The notes beneath the pieces are model-generated. The model saw only the letters and a program-made list of their open reading frames with translations, made no database searches and was not told the DNA's origin. DNA of 64,000 nt from Pedobacter sp. W3I1 (GTDB lineage Bacteria; Bacteroidota; Bacteroidia; Sphingobacteriales; Sphingobacteriaceae), in contig NZ_JAUSXN010000001.1 of the NCBI RefSeq assembly GCF_030816015.1, forward strand, positions 5,456,001-5,520,000, in the 5' to 3' direction. Positions within the stretch are counted from its first letter, which is position 1. Every line of letters begins with the position of its first letter. The position numbers and the translations under genes were made by a program. Shown here piece by piece: positions 38,118-46,992 of the stretch.

Positions 38118-39149
38118 TTATAACCCGGTATAAGATTCGTGGATCTTTAAACTGCAGTTCACAATTACTTTTTTATAATCCCTGGCTTCAATATCGCCGT
38201 TAATGAGCTTAACCAGCAACATAACCGCCTGTTCGCCTAAGGCCTCGGGGTTTTCTTCGATCGATGCAATTGGCGGAGCACTGAGATAAGTAATAATAGG
38301 GTCGTTACCGAAACCAATGCATTCGAGTTTTTTAGCATAAGGATGTTCAACTGAACGCAAAAATTTAATCGTATCGAATAATAACTTCTCTTTAAAAGCC
38401 ACTAAAGCTGTGGGTCCGTTTTCAGGATCGCTAAATAGGTTTTTAATGGCTACACGGGTATTTTCTTCATCAAAATCGGTATAAGCTACATGGTTAGCAT
38501 TAAAAGGGATGTCATTATCCTTAAGTGCATTAATGTATCCGGAGAAGCGATCGTGACTGAAATTGACCATTTTTGGTCCGCCGAGATAAGCTACTCTTTT
38601 ATGCCCGCGGTTAATCAGGTATTCGGTGGCCATGTAGCAGCCCTGATGTGTATTGCCTAACACTTTATGGCAGTTAAGGTTAAAGCTTGGGTTACGGGTA
38701 TAATAAACCACCGGAATCCCGATTTTCTCGAATTGATCGAGGTGGGTAAAATCGGAAGTATGTTTGGAAATAGCTACAATTAACCCATCTACCCTCGATC
38801 CTAAAAGTGTGGCCGCAGCAGTTACCTCTATTTCAAAATTATCGTGCGATTGACTGATAATAATATTGTAACCGTTCGCCGTAGCCAACTGTTCCATGCC
38901 ATAAATGCTACGCGTAAAAAAATGGTCGGAAAGATTGGGCAATATAATACCGATAATCCTCGATTTACGATCTCTAAGTCTTAGTGCAGAAATATCGGGT
39001 GTAAAATTTAACCTGGCGGCGAGTTCTTTTACCCGCAACTTTGTACTTTCTTTAATCCGTGGGTAATCTTTTAACGATTTGGAAACGGTAGAAATAGATA
39101 ACTTTAACTCTTTTGCAATTAATTTTAATGTAACAGGTTTATTTTCCAT
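38118..39149 (-). CDS. LacI-family transcriptional regulator
   Basis: This regulator of 343 residues has an N-terminal helix-turn-helix (LKLIAKELKLSISTVSKSLK, residues 8-27) and hinge helix (LAARLNFTPD). A periplasmic-binding-like effector domain follows (IIGIILPNLSDHFFTRSIYG, GHKRVAYLGGP). The C-terminus HESYTGL is typical. In this group a sugar or sugar phosphate releases the protein from its operators. It lies between the PL14-like lipoprotein and two SusCD pairs, all on the minus strand, so it is the likely local controller. Candidate operators are at 38062, 44757 and 50249. Confidence 0.94.
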   Translation of the reverse strand: MENKPVTLKLIAKELKLSISTVSKSLKDYPRIKESTKLRVKELAARLNFTPDISALRLRDRKSRIIGIILPNLSDHFFTRSIYGMEQLATANGYNIIISQSHDNFEIEVTAAATLLGSRVDGLIVAISKHTSDFTHLDQFEKIGIPVVYYTRNPSFNLNCHKVLGNTHQGCYMATEYLINRGHKRVAYLGGPKMVNFSHDRFSGYINALKDNDIPFNANHVAYTDFDEENTRVAIKNLFSDPENGPTALVAFKEKLLFDTIKFLRSVEHPYAKKLECIGFGNDPIITYLSAPPIASIEENPEALGEQAVMLLVKLINGDIEARDYKKVIVNCSLKIHESYTGL

Positions 39150-39448
39150 AGGTGCGGGAGGTAAGCGTTACAATGTGGTAAGCGGTGAGCGTTTGGGGTT
39201 TAGCGTCTCGTAACCTTTAAAGGTTAGGGGATTAGGGGTTAGTGCAATGTCTTTAAGTTAAGGGATAAATCTCTAAAAGATGTCACCCTGAGCGTAGTCG
39301 AAGGGCATTTATTTGCAATTTATCAATCTCAAGAAGTCTTCGGCTACGCTCAGACTGACAACCGGGGTGCTTAACTTAATGACATTTGGGGTTAGCCTAT
39401 ATCAACTAACCCCAAATCCACTAAACGGTATACCATTGAACCAATTAA
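39150..39448. repeat. Gene-free spacer with two hairpins
   Basis: An interrupted hairpin runs over about 39280-39362 (TGTCACCCTGAGCGTAGTCG pairing with the end ...CTACGCTCAGACTGACA). ATTTGGGGTTAG (about 39383-39394) pairs with CTAACCCCAAAT (about 39406-39417), giving a perfect 12-bp stem just after the SusD stop. No T-run follows, so its role as a terminator is uncertain. Confidence 0.6.
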
Positions 39449-41338
39449 CTATTGAATCTTATCCAAGGCCGGAACATTGTTTTCGTAACCTGTATATCCT
39501 TTATTTTGATTGATATGACCCGCTGTATTAAAGCGCTGCGCCGCTGCCGGAACAGGCCAAAGCACATGGTATGGCGAAATCCTGAAGTTTACCCCCAATA
39601 CTGTTGGCACTTTGTTGCGGTAAAAATCGTTCTTTTCGATAATCCTGTCGTAAAAGAAATTATTATCAGAGAAGGAGGCAAGGCTATAAGTTTTTCCGTT
39701 ATAGGCCGGCTTTCCTGTAGTTGCGAAGATGTAAGCAATACGGGTAAGTTCGGTTTTACGCGGCTCTTCGTAAAAGAGTTCTCTCGCTCTTTCGTCTAAT
39801 ATCGTTCCAATAGTAACTGCTGAGGCATCAGTTAACAGTGCTGCATTGGCCCTGGAACGCACCTGGTTTAAATCGGCCATAGCCAGGGCTAAATTCCCTT
39901 TCCAATAGTAGGCTTCGGCCCGTAATAGATAGGTTTCGGCCAAACGGAAGATATACCAGTCGGTATTGGTTCCTCTTGGTGGCGTCCAATATTTATCAAC
40001 CGCAAGTGCATTTGTAGAATTAATGAAAGTTTTATAGTGTGGCCACCCAAAAAAATGGCGGATGGTATCTAAACCTTTGTTCAAAAACATGTTATTTACA
40101 TTACCTGGGGTTACATCTACCAAAGGTTTGCCATATAACGCTCTTTCGGCAACGTTACTTCCTGTTTTAATGGCAGGGTTGTTATAAACCAGATCGGTCA
40201 TGTTCATCCACATGCCTGGTGCATGGCGGTAATCGGTATTGTCTGTCCAGATATTTTTAGTACTATAGGCAGTTCCACGATAACGTCCAATTCCCCTGCC
40301 ATACATTAAAGTTAAAGGTATTTCGACATTTATCCCATCAACAATGGCCTGGGTGGCACCAGATGGTGTTTTCAAATTGGCAAAATGCCAGGCAGGTACA
40401 CAGTTACGCATCACCTGCGATCCTAAATCGGTAGCCCCAGCAAGCGTTTCCCTGTCGATGGTTAAAAAAAGTGCCTCCCGGTTAGCCGCAATAGCTTTAT
40501 TATCCATCCGGTGCAAATCCCAAACCACGTTTTTACTTGCATCACCGGCGGTACTGCCGAAACGGTTCCGCATTAAGCTATATGTTCCACTGTTGATTAC
40601 ATTATTGGCCGATGTAATTGCAGCATCAAAATCGCCAAGTGCAAGATTAACTTTGGTAAGCAGGTGGCTGCAGGCACCTTTGGTTACATCTCCACGGTCT
40701 ACATTATCTTTTAACCATTTTTCAGCAAATAAAAGATCTTCCTGCATTTTTTTCAATATCACCTCACGCCTGGTCGAAAAATAATCCAGTTTAGGAGATG
40801 TAATATCTTTTAAATTCAATGGTACATCGCCAAATTGGTGTACCAAACGGTAATAATAATAGGCCCGGTAAAAATAGGCCGCGCTAAGAATAGCATTTCT
40901 TTCGGCCTCATCCTTAAAAGTTACATTATCGATATAGGTAATTACGGTATTGGCCATGCGTACCCCCCTAAAACCTTCTGTCCAGTAAAACCCAATCCTG
41001 TTAAAATCAGGGTTGTCCAGATTGGCATCGGGCGTTACCCGGGTATCCATATCCTGGGCCTGTGTGGTTTTGTCGGTAGTTCCATCTACGGCCACTTCAG
41101 AGAATATAGATTCGGTAACAATGGGTGCCATATCGCCGGTAAATTCTCTCCTTACATTGGCTCCGATCGCTGCGATAGCCGCTTTCATAGCTGCTACACT
41201 GGTTAAAGCTGTTTGAGGTTCTAACTGCGATAATAATTCTGAATCGAGATTTGATTTTTTACATCCATTTGCTGACAGTAGAACGGCCAGGGCCACAAAC
41301 GGAATTATTTTTTTATATGTGATATTCATCTTTGTCAT
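39449..41338 (-). CDS. SusD/RagB-family outer-membrane lipoprotein
   Basis: This surface lipoprotein has 629 residues and a lipobox ending SANGC (Cys26). TPR-like helices are visible (AAYFYRAYYYYRLVHQFGDV, the RagB core motif; AEAYYWKGNLALAMADLNQV). The C-terminus holds TILDERARELFYEEPRKTEL. It should cap the SusC barrel and bind a glycan or peptide ligand. Its start lies 2 bp after the SusC stop, so translation is probably coupled. It is longer than average for the family. Confidence 0.94.
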   Translation of the reverse strand: MTKMNITYKKIIPFVALAVLLSANGCKKSNLDSELLSQLEPQTALTSVAAMKAAIAAIGANVRREFTGDMAPIVTESIFSEVAVDGTTDKTTQAQDMDTRVTPDANLDNPDFNRIGFYWTEGFRGVRMANTVITYIDNVTFKDEAERNAILSAAYFYRAYYYYRLVHQFGDVPLNLKDITSPKLDYFSTRREVILKKMQEDLLFAEKWLKDNVDRGDVTKGACSHLLTKVNLALGDFDAAITSANNVINSGTYSLMRNRFGSTAGDASKNVVWDLHRMDNKAIAANREALFLTIDRETLAGATDLGSQVMRNCVPAWHFANLKTPSGATQAIVDGINVEIPLTLMYGRGIGRYRGTAYSTKNIWTDNTDYRHAPGMWMNMTDLVYNNPAIKTGSNVAERALYGKPLVDVTPGNVNNMFLNKGLDTIRHFFGWPHYKTFINSTNALAVDKYWTPPRGTNTDWYIFRLAETYLLRAEAYYWKGNLALAMADLNQVRSRANAALLTDASAVTIGTILDERARELFYEEPRKTELTRIAYIFATTGKPAYNGKTYSLASFSDNNFFYDRIIEKNDFYRNKVPTVLGVNFRISPYHVLWPVPAAAQRFNTAGHINQNKGYTGYENNVPALDKIQ

Positions 41339-41340
41339 TT

Positions 41341-44300
41341 TTAAAGGGTAACATTCAGTCCGAAAGTGTAAACTCTTGGTGTTGGAACAGGATTTCCATT
41401 ATTATCTGCAGTTTGCGGATCCCATTGGTTCCAGTTTGGCGCATATACACCTGCATTACTTACATTGGCATATATTTTTGCACCCTGAACCCTGAGTTTG
41501 CCCAGAAAATCTTTAGGCAGGCTGTAAGCGAGCGCAATGGTATTTAACCTGATAAACGAGCTTTTACGATAAGCATTAAAACTTACCCCACTTAAACCCG
41601 AATTTAGGCGGGCATAATCATTAACGGGGTTGCCTGGTGTCCAATAAGGCACAACATATGAACTTGACCGGCCAAAACCTACACTTCCCGGTTGGTTTTT
41701 AGTTTGATTATCGGCCCTAAGCTGGCCCCAGCTTGAGATGAGTTGGAATGAAAAATCGAAATTTTTATAGATATTGAAATCGTTTCGGAACGACCAATTG
41801 AACCTTGGGCTTTTGTAGCCGATAAACTGTTTATCCAGGTCGTTATATACATAATTGCCATCTACATCCAATAATTTAAAATCACCCGGTTTAATGCCCT
41901 TGTTAAATTTATTGGCTTCTGCTACTTCATTCTCCTGCCATACCCCTAAAATTTTATACTCCCAAACTACATCAATGTCTTTACCGATAAACCATCCGTT
42001 ACCCGGATCATCATTCGGCGTAGCCAAACCAACAATTTTATTGCGGTTAAGTGAAAGGTTGGCTGACGTGCTCCAGGTGATATTTCCGCCCGTAAAGTTT
42101 TTACTGGTGATGCTAAACTCAAAACCCTTATTGTTTACGCGGCCTAAATTGGCAATTACATTTACATAGCCCGAAACATTCGGTAACGTTTGACCAATTA
42201 AGAGGTCTGATGTTTTCTTATCATAAAGTTCAATAGATCCGCTGATTCTATTGTTCAAAAATCCAAAATCCAAACCAAGATTTAACGACTTTGTCTTTTC
42301 CCACTCCAGGTTTGGATTACCCAAACGCGAGCTGTTTACAACGGTATTCACCTCTCCTGGTGTACCACTGCCGCTAACCGATTGGTACTTGCCTCCGGTT
42401 AAAGTCTGAATGGCAACATAAGGGTCGATTACATTGTTAATATCCCTGATTTCTCTGTTTCCATTAATACCATAAGATAAACGCAGTTTTAAGAAGTCGA
42501 TCCATTTAACCGGTTTTAAAAAGCTTTCTTCACTTACCGTCCAGGCCACTGCAGCGGCAGGGAAATTTGCACGTTTTTTAGATGCCCCAAAAGCAGAGTA
42601 CCCATCTCTACGCACAGAGCCCGTAACGGCATACCTGCCTTTGTAGGAGTAATTTACCCTGGCCAGTAAAGCATCGCCGGTGTACACCTTATCATCGCTG
42701 CTCACGGTAGGTTTATTCCCGCTTTGAATGTTATGATAACCCAACACATCAGTTGGTGCAAAACCCTCGTTACTTGCAATGGTATACCAGGTAGAATATT
42801 TTTCGGCATTAACCAATAACGTTACATCAATGTTATGATCTGTAGCAATAGTTCTGTTCCATTTTAAAAGGTTATCCAGCTGCCAGTTGTACCTGGTTTC
42901 CTGCGCCCTTGATGCTGAACCGCCAGGTATAGTTACATTTGGATTTTTAGAAGATTGATGGTTAAAAGTGCGGTACTGATCTAAACCCGGACTAAAATTA
43001 GCTTGATAAGTGATCCCAAAAGGCAACTGTACTTTGGCGTAAAGACTACCAAACAAAGTACTCTGTTTTTGCAACCTCGAATTATAAGTTCGGTCAAGGA
43101 AAGGATTACGGGCATTGAGGCCGTTATCATCCGTAGGGATCCTTCTTAAAGAACCATCTGCATTATAAAAATCGCCGTAGGGAGATAAATCAGGTAGTTG
43201 CGAAAACTGGGCTTCAATAGCGCCCTCATCACGGTCAGCAAATTGGAGATTCATGCCAAGGGTTAAAAACTTAGCCGCTTTACCTTCCAGGTTTAACCGG
43301 GTACGGAAAGTGCTGAAGCCGCCACCCGCAATAATACTTTCGTTTTTAAGATAGCCTAAAGACATGTAATAGGAAACTTCTTCTTTTTTCCCGCTGAGGC
43401 TTAGGGTATGATCCTGGCGTTGGCCGGTTACAAAAAGCATGTCGTACCAGTCTGTTGTTTTTCCGGCAAGATAGTTGGCTTTCTCGTTAGCCAAAAGGCC
43501 AAGGCGGCTTAACCAAAGATCAGTTGGATTGGTGGTGGTTTGCCCGTTTAACCATTGGGTAAGCGTTACTCCTTCCGGTAAATTATTGGGATCATTGTAG
43601 ATATAAGCTGGATTTACCCCGCCACTGCGCTGTACATCGGCACGCCAGTTTAGAAAACCCGGACCATCGTACACGGGTTGATCCTGAGCCAGGGTAGCCA
43701 TTCCGAAGTTTGTATTTACGGTAATGGTTGGCGCGCCGCTTTTTCCTTTTTTAGTGGTAATGGCTACCACACCGGTTGCTGCTTTTGCACCGTAAACCGC
43801 AAGCGAACTTGCATCCTTAAGTACGTCAACCGATTCGATATCGTTAGGGTTAATATCAGACAGCTGTCCGATAAAAATAACCCCATCTAGCACAATCAGG
43901 GGTGTTGTGGTACCCGTAAGCGTTGTTTTTCCACGCACAAGCAAATCTCCCCCACCTTTGGCACTATTATTAAAGCCAACGGTTAAGCCCGGGATATTAC
44001 CACGAAGGATATCAGTCACACTGTTTGGATTTTCGTTTTCCAGCTGCGTGGCTTTAATGCTCGAAACCGCACCGGTAACATCTTTTTTCTGTGCAGTACC
44101 ATATCCAATTACCACTACATCGTTTAGGCCTTGCGCCCCGTCGTCCATTGTAATATTGATGGTGCTTCTCCCGTTTAAGGCAACTTCTTGTGTGGTGAAG
44201 CCGATAAACGTGAATACCAGGGTTTGATTGCCATCAGGAACTTTTATGGTATACTTCCCCGCAGCATCGGTTAAGGTGCCTACTGATGTATTTTTTACCC

Positions 44301-44484
44301 TTACGCTTACTCCTGGAAGCGTTATGCCTTTGTTATCTTTAATGGTACCCACAATAACGGTCTGGGCAAAAGCGCTAAAACTCCCGAACATCGTCAGAAG
44401 TAATACCGCTAAAATTTTTGCTTTACCCGCACAGATGCGCCTGAGGTATAGCAATACTACTTTTTGGTTGTAAATTTTACTCAT
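41341..44484 (-). CDS. SusC/RagA-family TonB-linked outer-membrane transporter
   Basis: This TonB-dependent importer of 1047 residues has a long N-region before the signal helix (ILAVLLLTMFGSFSAFAQ). A carboxypeptidase-regulatory-like domain follows (VIVGTIKDNKGITLPGVSVR). The plug carries VVVIGYGTAQKKDVTGAVSS, TTTPLIVLDGVIFIGQ and ESVDVLKDASSLAVYGAKAA. The C-terminal barrel ends YTFGLNVTL. It forms a tight unit with the SusD gene 2 bp downstream. A consensus-like promoter lies 60-90 nt upstream, and a possible LacI operator about 280 nt upstream. Confidence 0.95.
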   Translation of the reverse strand: MSKIYNQKVVLLYLRRICAGKAKILAVLLLTMFGSFSAFAQTVIVGTIKDNKGITLPGVSVRVKNTSVGTLTDAAGKYTIKVPDGNQTLVFTFIGFTTQEVALNGRSTINITMDDGAQGLNDVVVIGYGTAQKKDVTGAVSSIKATQLENENPNSVTDILRGNIPGLTVGFNNSAKGGGDLLVRGKTTLTGTTTPLIVLDGVIFIGQLSDINPNDIESVDVLKDASSLAVYGAKAATGVVAITTKKGKSGAPTITVNTNFGMATLAQDQPVYDGPGFLNWRADVQRSGGVNPAYIYNDPNNLPEGVTLTQWLNGQTTTNPTDLWLSRLGLLANEKANYLAGKTTDWYDMLFVTGQRQDHTLSLSGKKEEVSYYMSLGYLKNESIIAGGGFSTFRTRLNLEGKAAKFLTLGMNLQFADRDEGAIEAQFSQLPDLSPYGDFYNADGSLRRIPTDDNGLNARNPFLDRTYNSRLQKQSTLFGSLYAKVQLPFGITYQANFSPGLDQYRTFNHQSSKNPNVTIPGGSASRAQETRYNWQLDNLLKWNRTIATDHNIDVTLLVNAEKYSTWYTIASNEGFAPTDVLGYHNIQSGNKPTVSSDDKVYTGDALLARVNYSYKGRYAVTGSVRRDGYSAFGASKKRANFPAAAVAWTVSEESFLKPVKWIDFLKLRLSYGINGNREIRDINNVIDPYVAIQTLTGGKYQSVSGSGTPGEVNTVVNSSRLGNPNLEWEKTKSLNLGLDFGFLNNRISGSIELYDKKTSDLLIGQTLPNVSGYVNVIANLGRVNNKGFEFSITSKNFTGGNITWSTSANLSLNRNKIVGLATPNDDPGNGWFIGKDIDVVWEYKILGVWQENEVAEANKFNKGIKPGDFKLLDVDGNYVYNDLDKQFIGYKSPRFNWSFRNDFNIYKNFDFSFQLISSWGQLRADNQTKNQPGSVGFGRSSSYVVPYWTPGNPVNDYARLNSGLSGVSFNAYRKSSFIRLNTIALAYSLPKDFLGKLRVQGAKIYANVSNAGVYAPNWNQWDPQTADNNGNPVPTPRVYTFGLNVTL

Positions 44485-44543
44485 AATTATAGTTTAGTTA
44501 AGATTATCTGTTAAATAATCAGCATCTGCCAAATGCTGATGTG

Positions 44544-44575
44544 CAAAATTTAGATCACAATAGTTAAATGGCAAA
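44544..44575 (-). promoter_or_regulatory. Candidate promoter of the second SusC gene
   Basis: On the minus strand TTTG, 19 nt, then TAAATTTTG, i.e. the Bacteroidota promoter with one extra base inside the -7 box. It would give a 5' leader of roughly 50 nt. The sequence between it and the ATG contains an ATCAGCAT/ATGCTGAT palindrome that could form a hairpin in the leader. Confidence 0.5.
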
Positions 44576-44756
44576 CTGGCTGCTGAAATCAAATGGAATT
44601 AGCCTGAAAAAAAATGAATGGCAGCAAATGGACGCCTTGGTTGACTCTTGAACATGAATAGTTTGGTTAGACTTATTTTATCTAATATAAAAATCTGTAG
44701 TGCCCGATGTAAAGGGCTATGATTCAAATAAGCTAAAAATGTGCCTTAGATTGCAT

Positions 44757-44770
44757 TTACAACGATGTAA
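44757..44770. promoter_or_regulatory. Candidate LacI-family operator
   Basis: TTACAACGATGTAA is a near-perfect palindrome with a central CG and shares TTACAACGAT with 38071-38080. It is upstream of the SusC gene at 41341-44484. Confidence 0.3.
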
Positions 44771-44775
44771 TTAAT

Positions 44776-45320
44776 TTCAGTTTTATACTTTATTGCCTTC
44801 ATTACCCCAGACAACAAGACAAAACAGATTTTATTAACATGCATTTTAATCGTTAGCCATGGAGGCACAGAGAACACGGAATGCCTACGCCTTTGTCATC
44901 TTGAGGGGTTAGATTTTAGAAAAATATTGGAGTGATGGTTACAGGTTGTGAGGTATCGGCATCTCGACCACAGTGGAGAGATCTTTAACATAGTTCAAAG
45001 ATTTCTCCATTCCGCTACGCTTCAGTCGAAATGACGCCCAATTTTTGTAATTTGTTATCCTGAGCGGAGTCGAAGGATCTTTTTGGTGTATTTAACTACA
45101 GATGGAACAGATAAACATAGATCTTATTAGCGGCATCGTTTAATTGTTAGCCATGGAAGCTTATAGAAATACAGAATACTATGCGTTTGTCATCCTGAGC
45201 GCAGTCGAAGGATCTTTTTTGGTGTATTAACCACAGATGGGACAGATAAACACAGATCTTGTTGGCTTGAACGAAAGATTGCTTCGTCGTTCCTCCTTAT
45301 AATGACGATTTTTCTATTGA
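44776..45320. repeat. Gene-free spacer with duplicated segments and hairpins
   Basis: A composite unit is repeated in diverged form. GTTAGCCATGGA...ACAGAAT and the following TTTGTCATC are at about 44853-44907 and 45145-45195. GTCGAAGGATCTTTTTGGTG with ACAGATGGAACAGATAAACA and TAGATCTT are at about 45069-45124 and 45206-45259. Between them, 44957-45038 is a hairpin of the GTCGAAATGACG family. A partial copy of the 19334 hairpin is at about 45274-45296. Confidence 0.65.
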
Positions 45321-45323
45321 AAA

Positions 45324-45357
45324 AAAACGGGTGCCTGAATATATCGGGCACCCGTTT
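45324..45357 (-). terminator. Terminator of the third SusCD pair
   Basis: AAAACGGGTGCC and GGGCACCCGTTTT form a strong G/C-rich stem. On the minus strand it continues into a run of eight T. It is about 50 nt after the SusD stop codon. Confidence 0.88.
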
Positions 45358-45409
45358 TGCTAAAACATTATTTATGGTTGGTGTAACACTGACCCTTAGC
45401 ATACCCTTA

Positions 45410-46966
45410 CTAATAACCCGGATTTGGGGTCAGGTTAGGATTGTTTTTGATTTCGGAAGTAGGAATTGGGAACAATAGGTGTTTGGTTTGCAAAGGCTGG
45501 TTCACACTTTTATTAATGTGGCCAACAAAATTATCAAAACCATTGGTGGTTTCATTGTACACTTTACGCAAGCGGACCATATCAAACCAGGTAATGCCTT
45601 CGTAACACAGCTCGTGCCAGCGTTCTCTCCAAACCGCTTCTTCAAATTGCGTTTGGCTCAAACCTGCAAGATCAGCCAATTGTGCTCTTTTCCGTATGGC
45701 ATTTACCGCAGCATAGGCCGCAACATTCGGACTACCATCTGCCCTGTTCTGTGCTTCGGCATAAATTAATAAGGTTTCGGCATAACGGATCTGTGGAATA
45801 TTCAGATCGCTCCTGCTGGTACCTTCTACCCCCAATGTTCCATTAGCAATCAAATCAAAGTGTTTGAAAACATAAGGCTTACCACGGTTAATCAGCGGCA
45901 TTTTAAATCCATCGGTATAATAATCGGTAAAGAAATAACCTTCTCTGTTTTTAGCCCTTAAATCTCCTGCCTCATACGAGCCATAAAAACTTGCGGTTGG
46001 AATAGCCGTTCCAATTCCATCAATTTTAGAAACCAATGGCTGGTGTAAAGGTAAATAAGATGACTGTAAGGGGTTACCAGATCCGGCAGCATCGTTGTAC
46101 TGGATTCCGAACAAATGCTCTACTTTATTGTCATTCTTTGCATCATGCAGGGCTCCATAACCCGGGAACAGGCCAAGTGCTGCTGGATTCCCGGTTGAAT
46201 AATCGATTACCTCTTTGGCCTTATCTGCAGCTAATTTATAATAAGCCGCTCCTTTGTTAAGGGGTTGCCCGGCCATGGTTAAATATACTTTTGCCAGTTC
46301 AGATTTAATTGCTGCAGTAGAAACACGTCCGCTTGCATCCATAAAAGGCAAACCAGCCGCTTCTGCGGCAACCAGATCATCAACAATTAGTTTGTAAACC
46401 TGTTCTTGTGGTGTACGGGAAGGAGAAAAATTGGGATCGTTAGGACTGGTAATCGGTTTTGTAATTAAAGGCACATCGCCCCATAAACGTACCAGGTAAA
46501 AATAGGCCCAGGCTCTAATAAAAGATGCCTCTCCTAAAATCCTTTTTTTCTGTGCATTGTCCATTGGGTTAATGCCCGGAACTTTATCCAACACCAGGTT
46601 GGCCTGGCCAATTACTTTATAGAAACCGTTCCAGTTTTGGTTAACATGAAGGTTTGTTCCATCATAAATTAGGGAGTACAAATTGTTCAGGTCGGAGTTT
46701 TGTGCTGTTTCGGTAGATTGTATTCCGGTTGGTGCATCAAGCATCTGCCAGTTGTTGGAATAAATACCGGCACCGTTTCCAATAAACCTGATCTCTGCAT
46801 AAACAGCAGCAATACCTGCTTCTGCATGTTCTGGTAAAGTATAAAAACTATTGGGCGAAAGATTGGTGGGATCTGTTTCATCTAAAAACTTCTTACATCC
46901 CGAGTTCCCGATTATAGCACCGCTTAGCAACAACAAAGCAGCGATATTTTTTATGTTTATTTTCAT
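45410..46966 (-). CDS. SusD/RagB-family outer-membrane lipoprotein
   Basis: This surface lipoprotein has 518 residues and a lipobox ending IIGNSGC (Cys24). Characteristic blocks are NLSPNSFYTLPEHAEAGIAA near the N-terminus, EASFIRAWAYFYLVRLWGDV (the RagB core), and in the C-terminal part RYAETLLIYAEAQNRADGSP with WRERWHELCYEGITWFDMVR. These are the classical RagB/SusD domains, distinct from the SusD-like_2 type at 25705. The gap to the upstream SusC is 26 bp. Substrate unknown. Confidence 0.95.
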   Translation of the reverse strand: MKINIKNIAALLLLSGAIIGNSGCKKFLDETDPTNLSPNSFYTLPEHAEAGIAAVYAEIRFIGNGAGIYSNNWQMLDAPTGIQSTETAQNSDLNNLYSLIYDGTNLHVNQNWNGFYKVIGQANLVLDKVPGINPMDNAQKKRILGEASFIRAWAYFYLVRLWGDVPLITKPITSPNDPNFSPSRTPQEQVYKLIVDDLVAAEAAGLPFMDASGRVSTAAIKSELAKVYLTMAGQPLNKGAAYYKLAADKAKEVIDYSTGNPAALGLFPGYGALHDAKNDNKVEHLFGIQYNDAAGSGNPLQSSYLPLHQPLVSKIDGIGTAIPTASFYGSYEAGDLRAKNREGYFFTDYYTDGFKMPLINRGKPYVFKHFDLIANGTLGVEGTSRSDLNIPQIRYAETLLIYAEAQNRADGSPNVAAYAAVNAIRKRAQLADLAGLSQTQFEEAVWRERWHELCYEGITWFDMVRLRKVYNETTNGFDNFVGHINKSVNQPLQTKHLLFPIPTSEIKNNPNLTPNPGY

Positions 46967-46992
46967 TTTGATATCCTTTCTTTAGTTAATGT

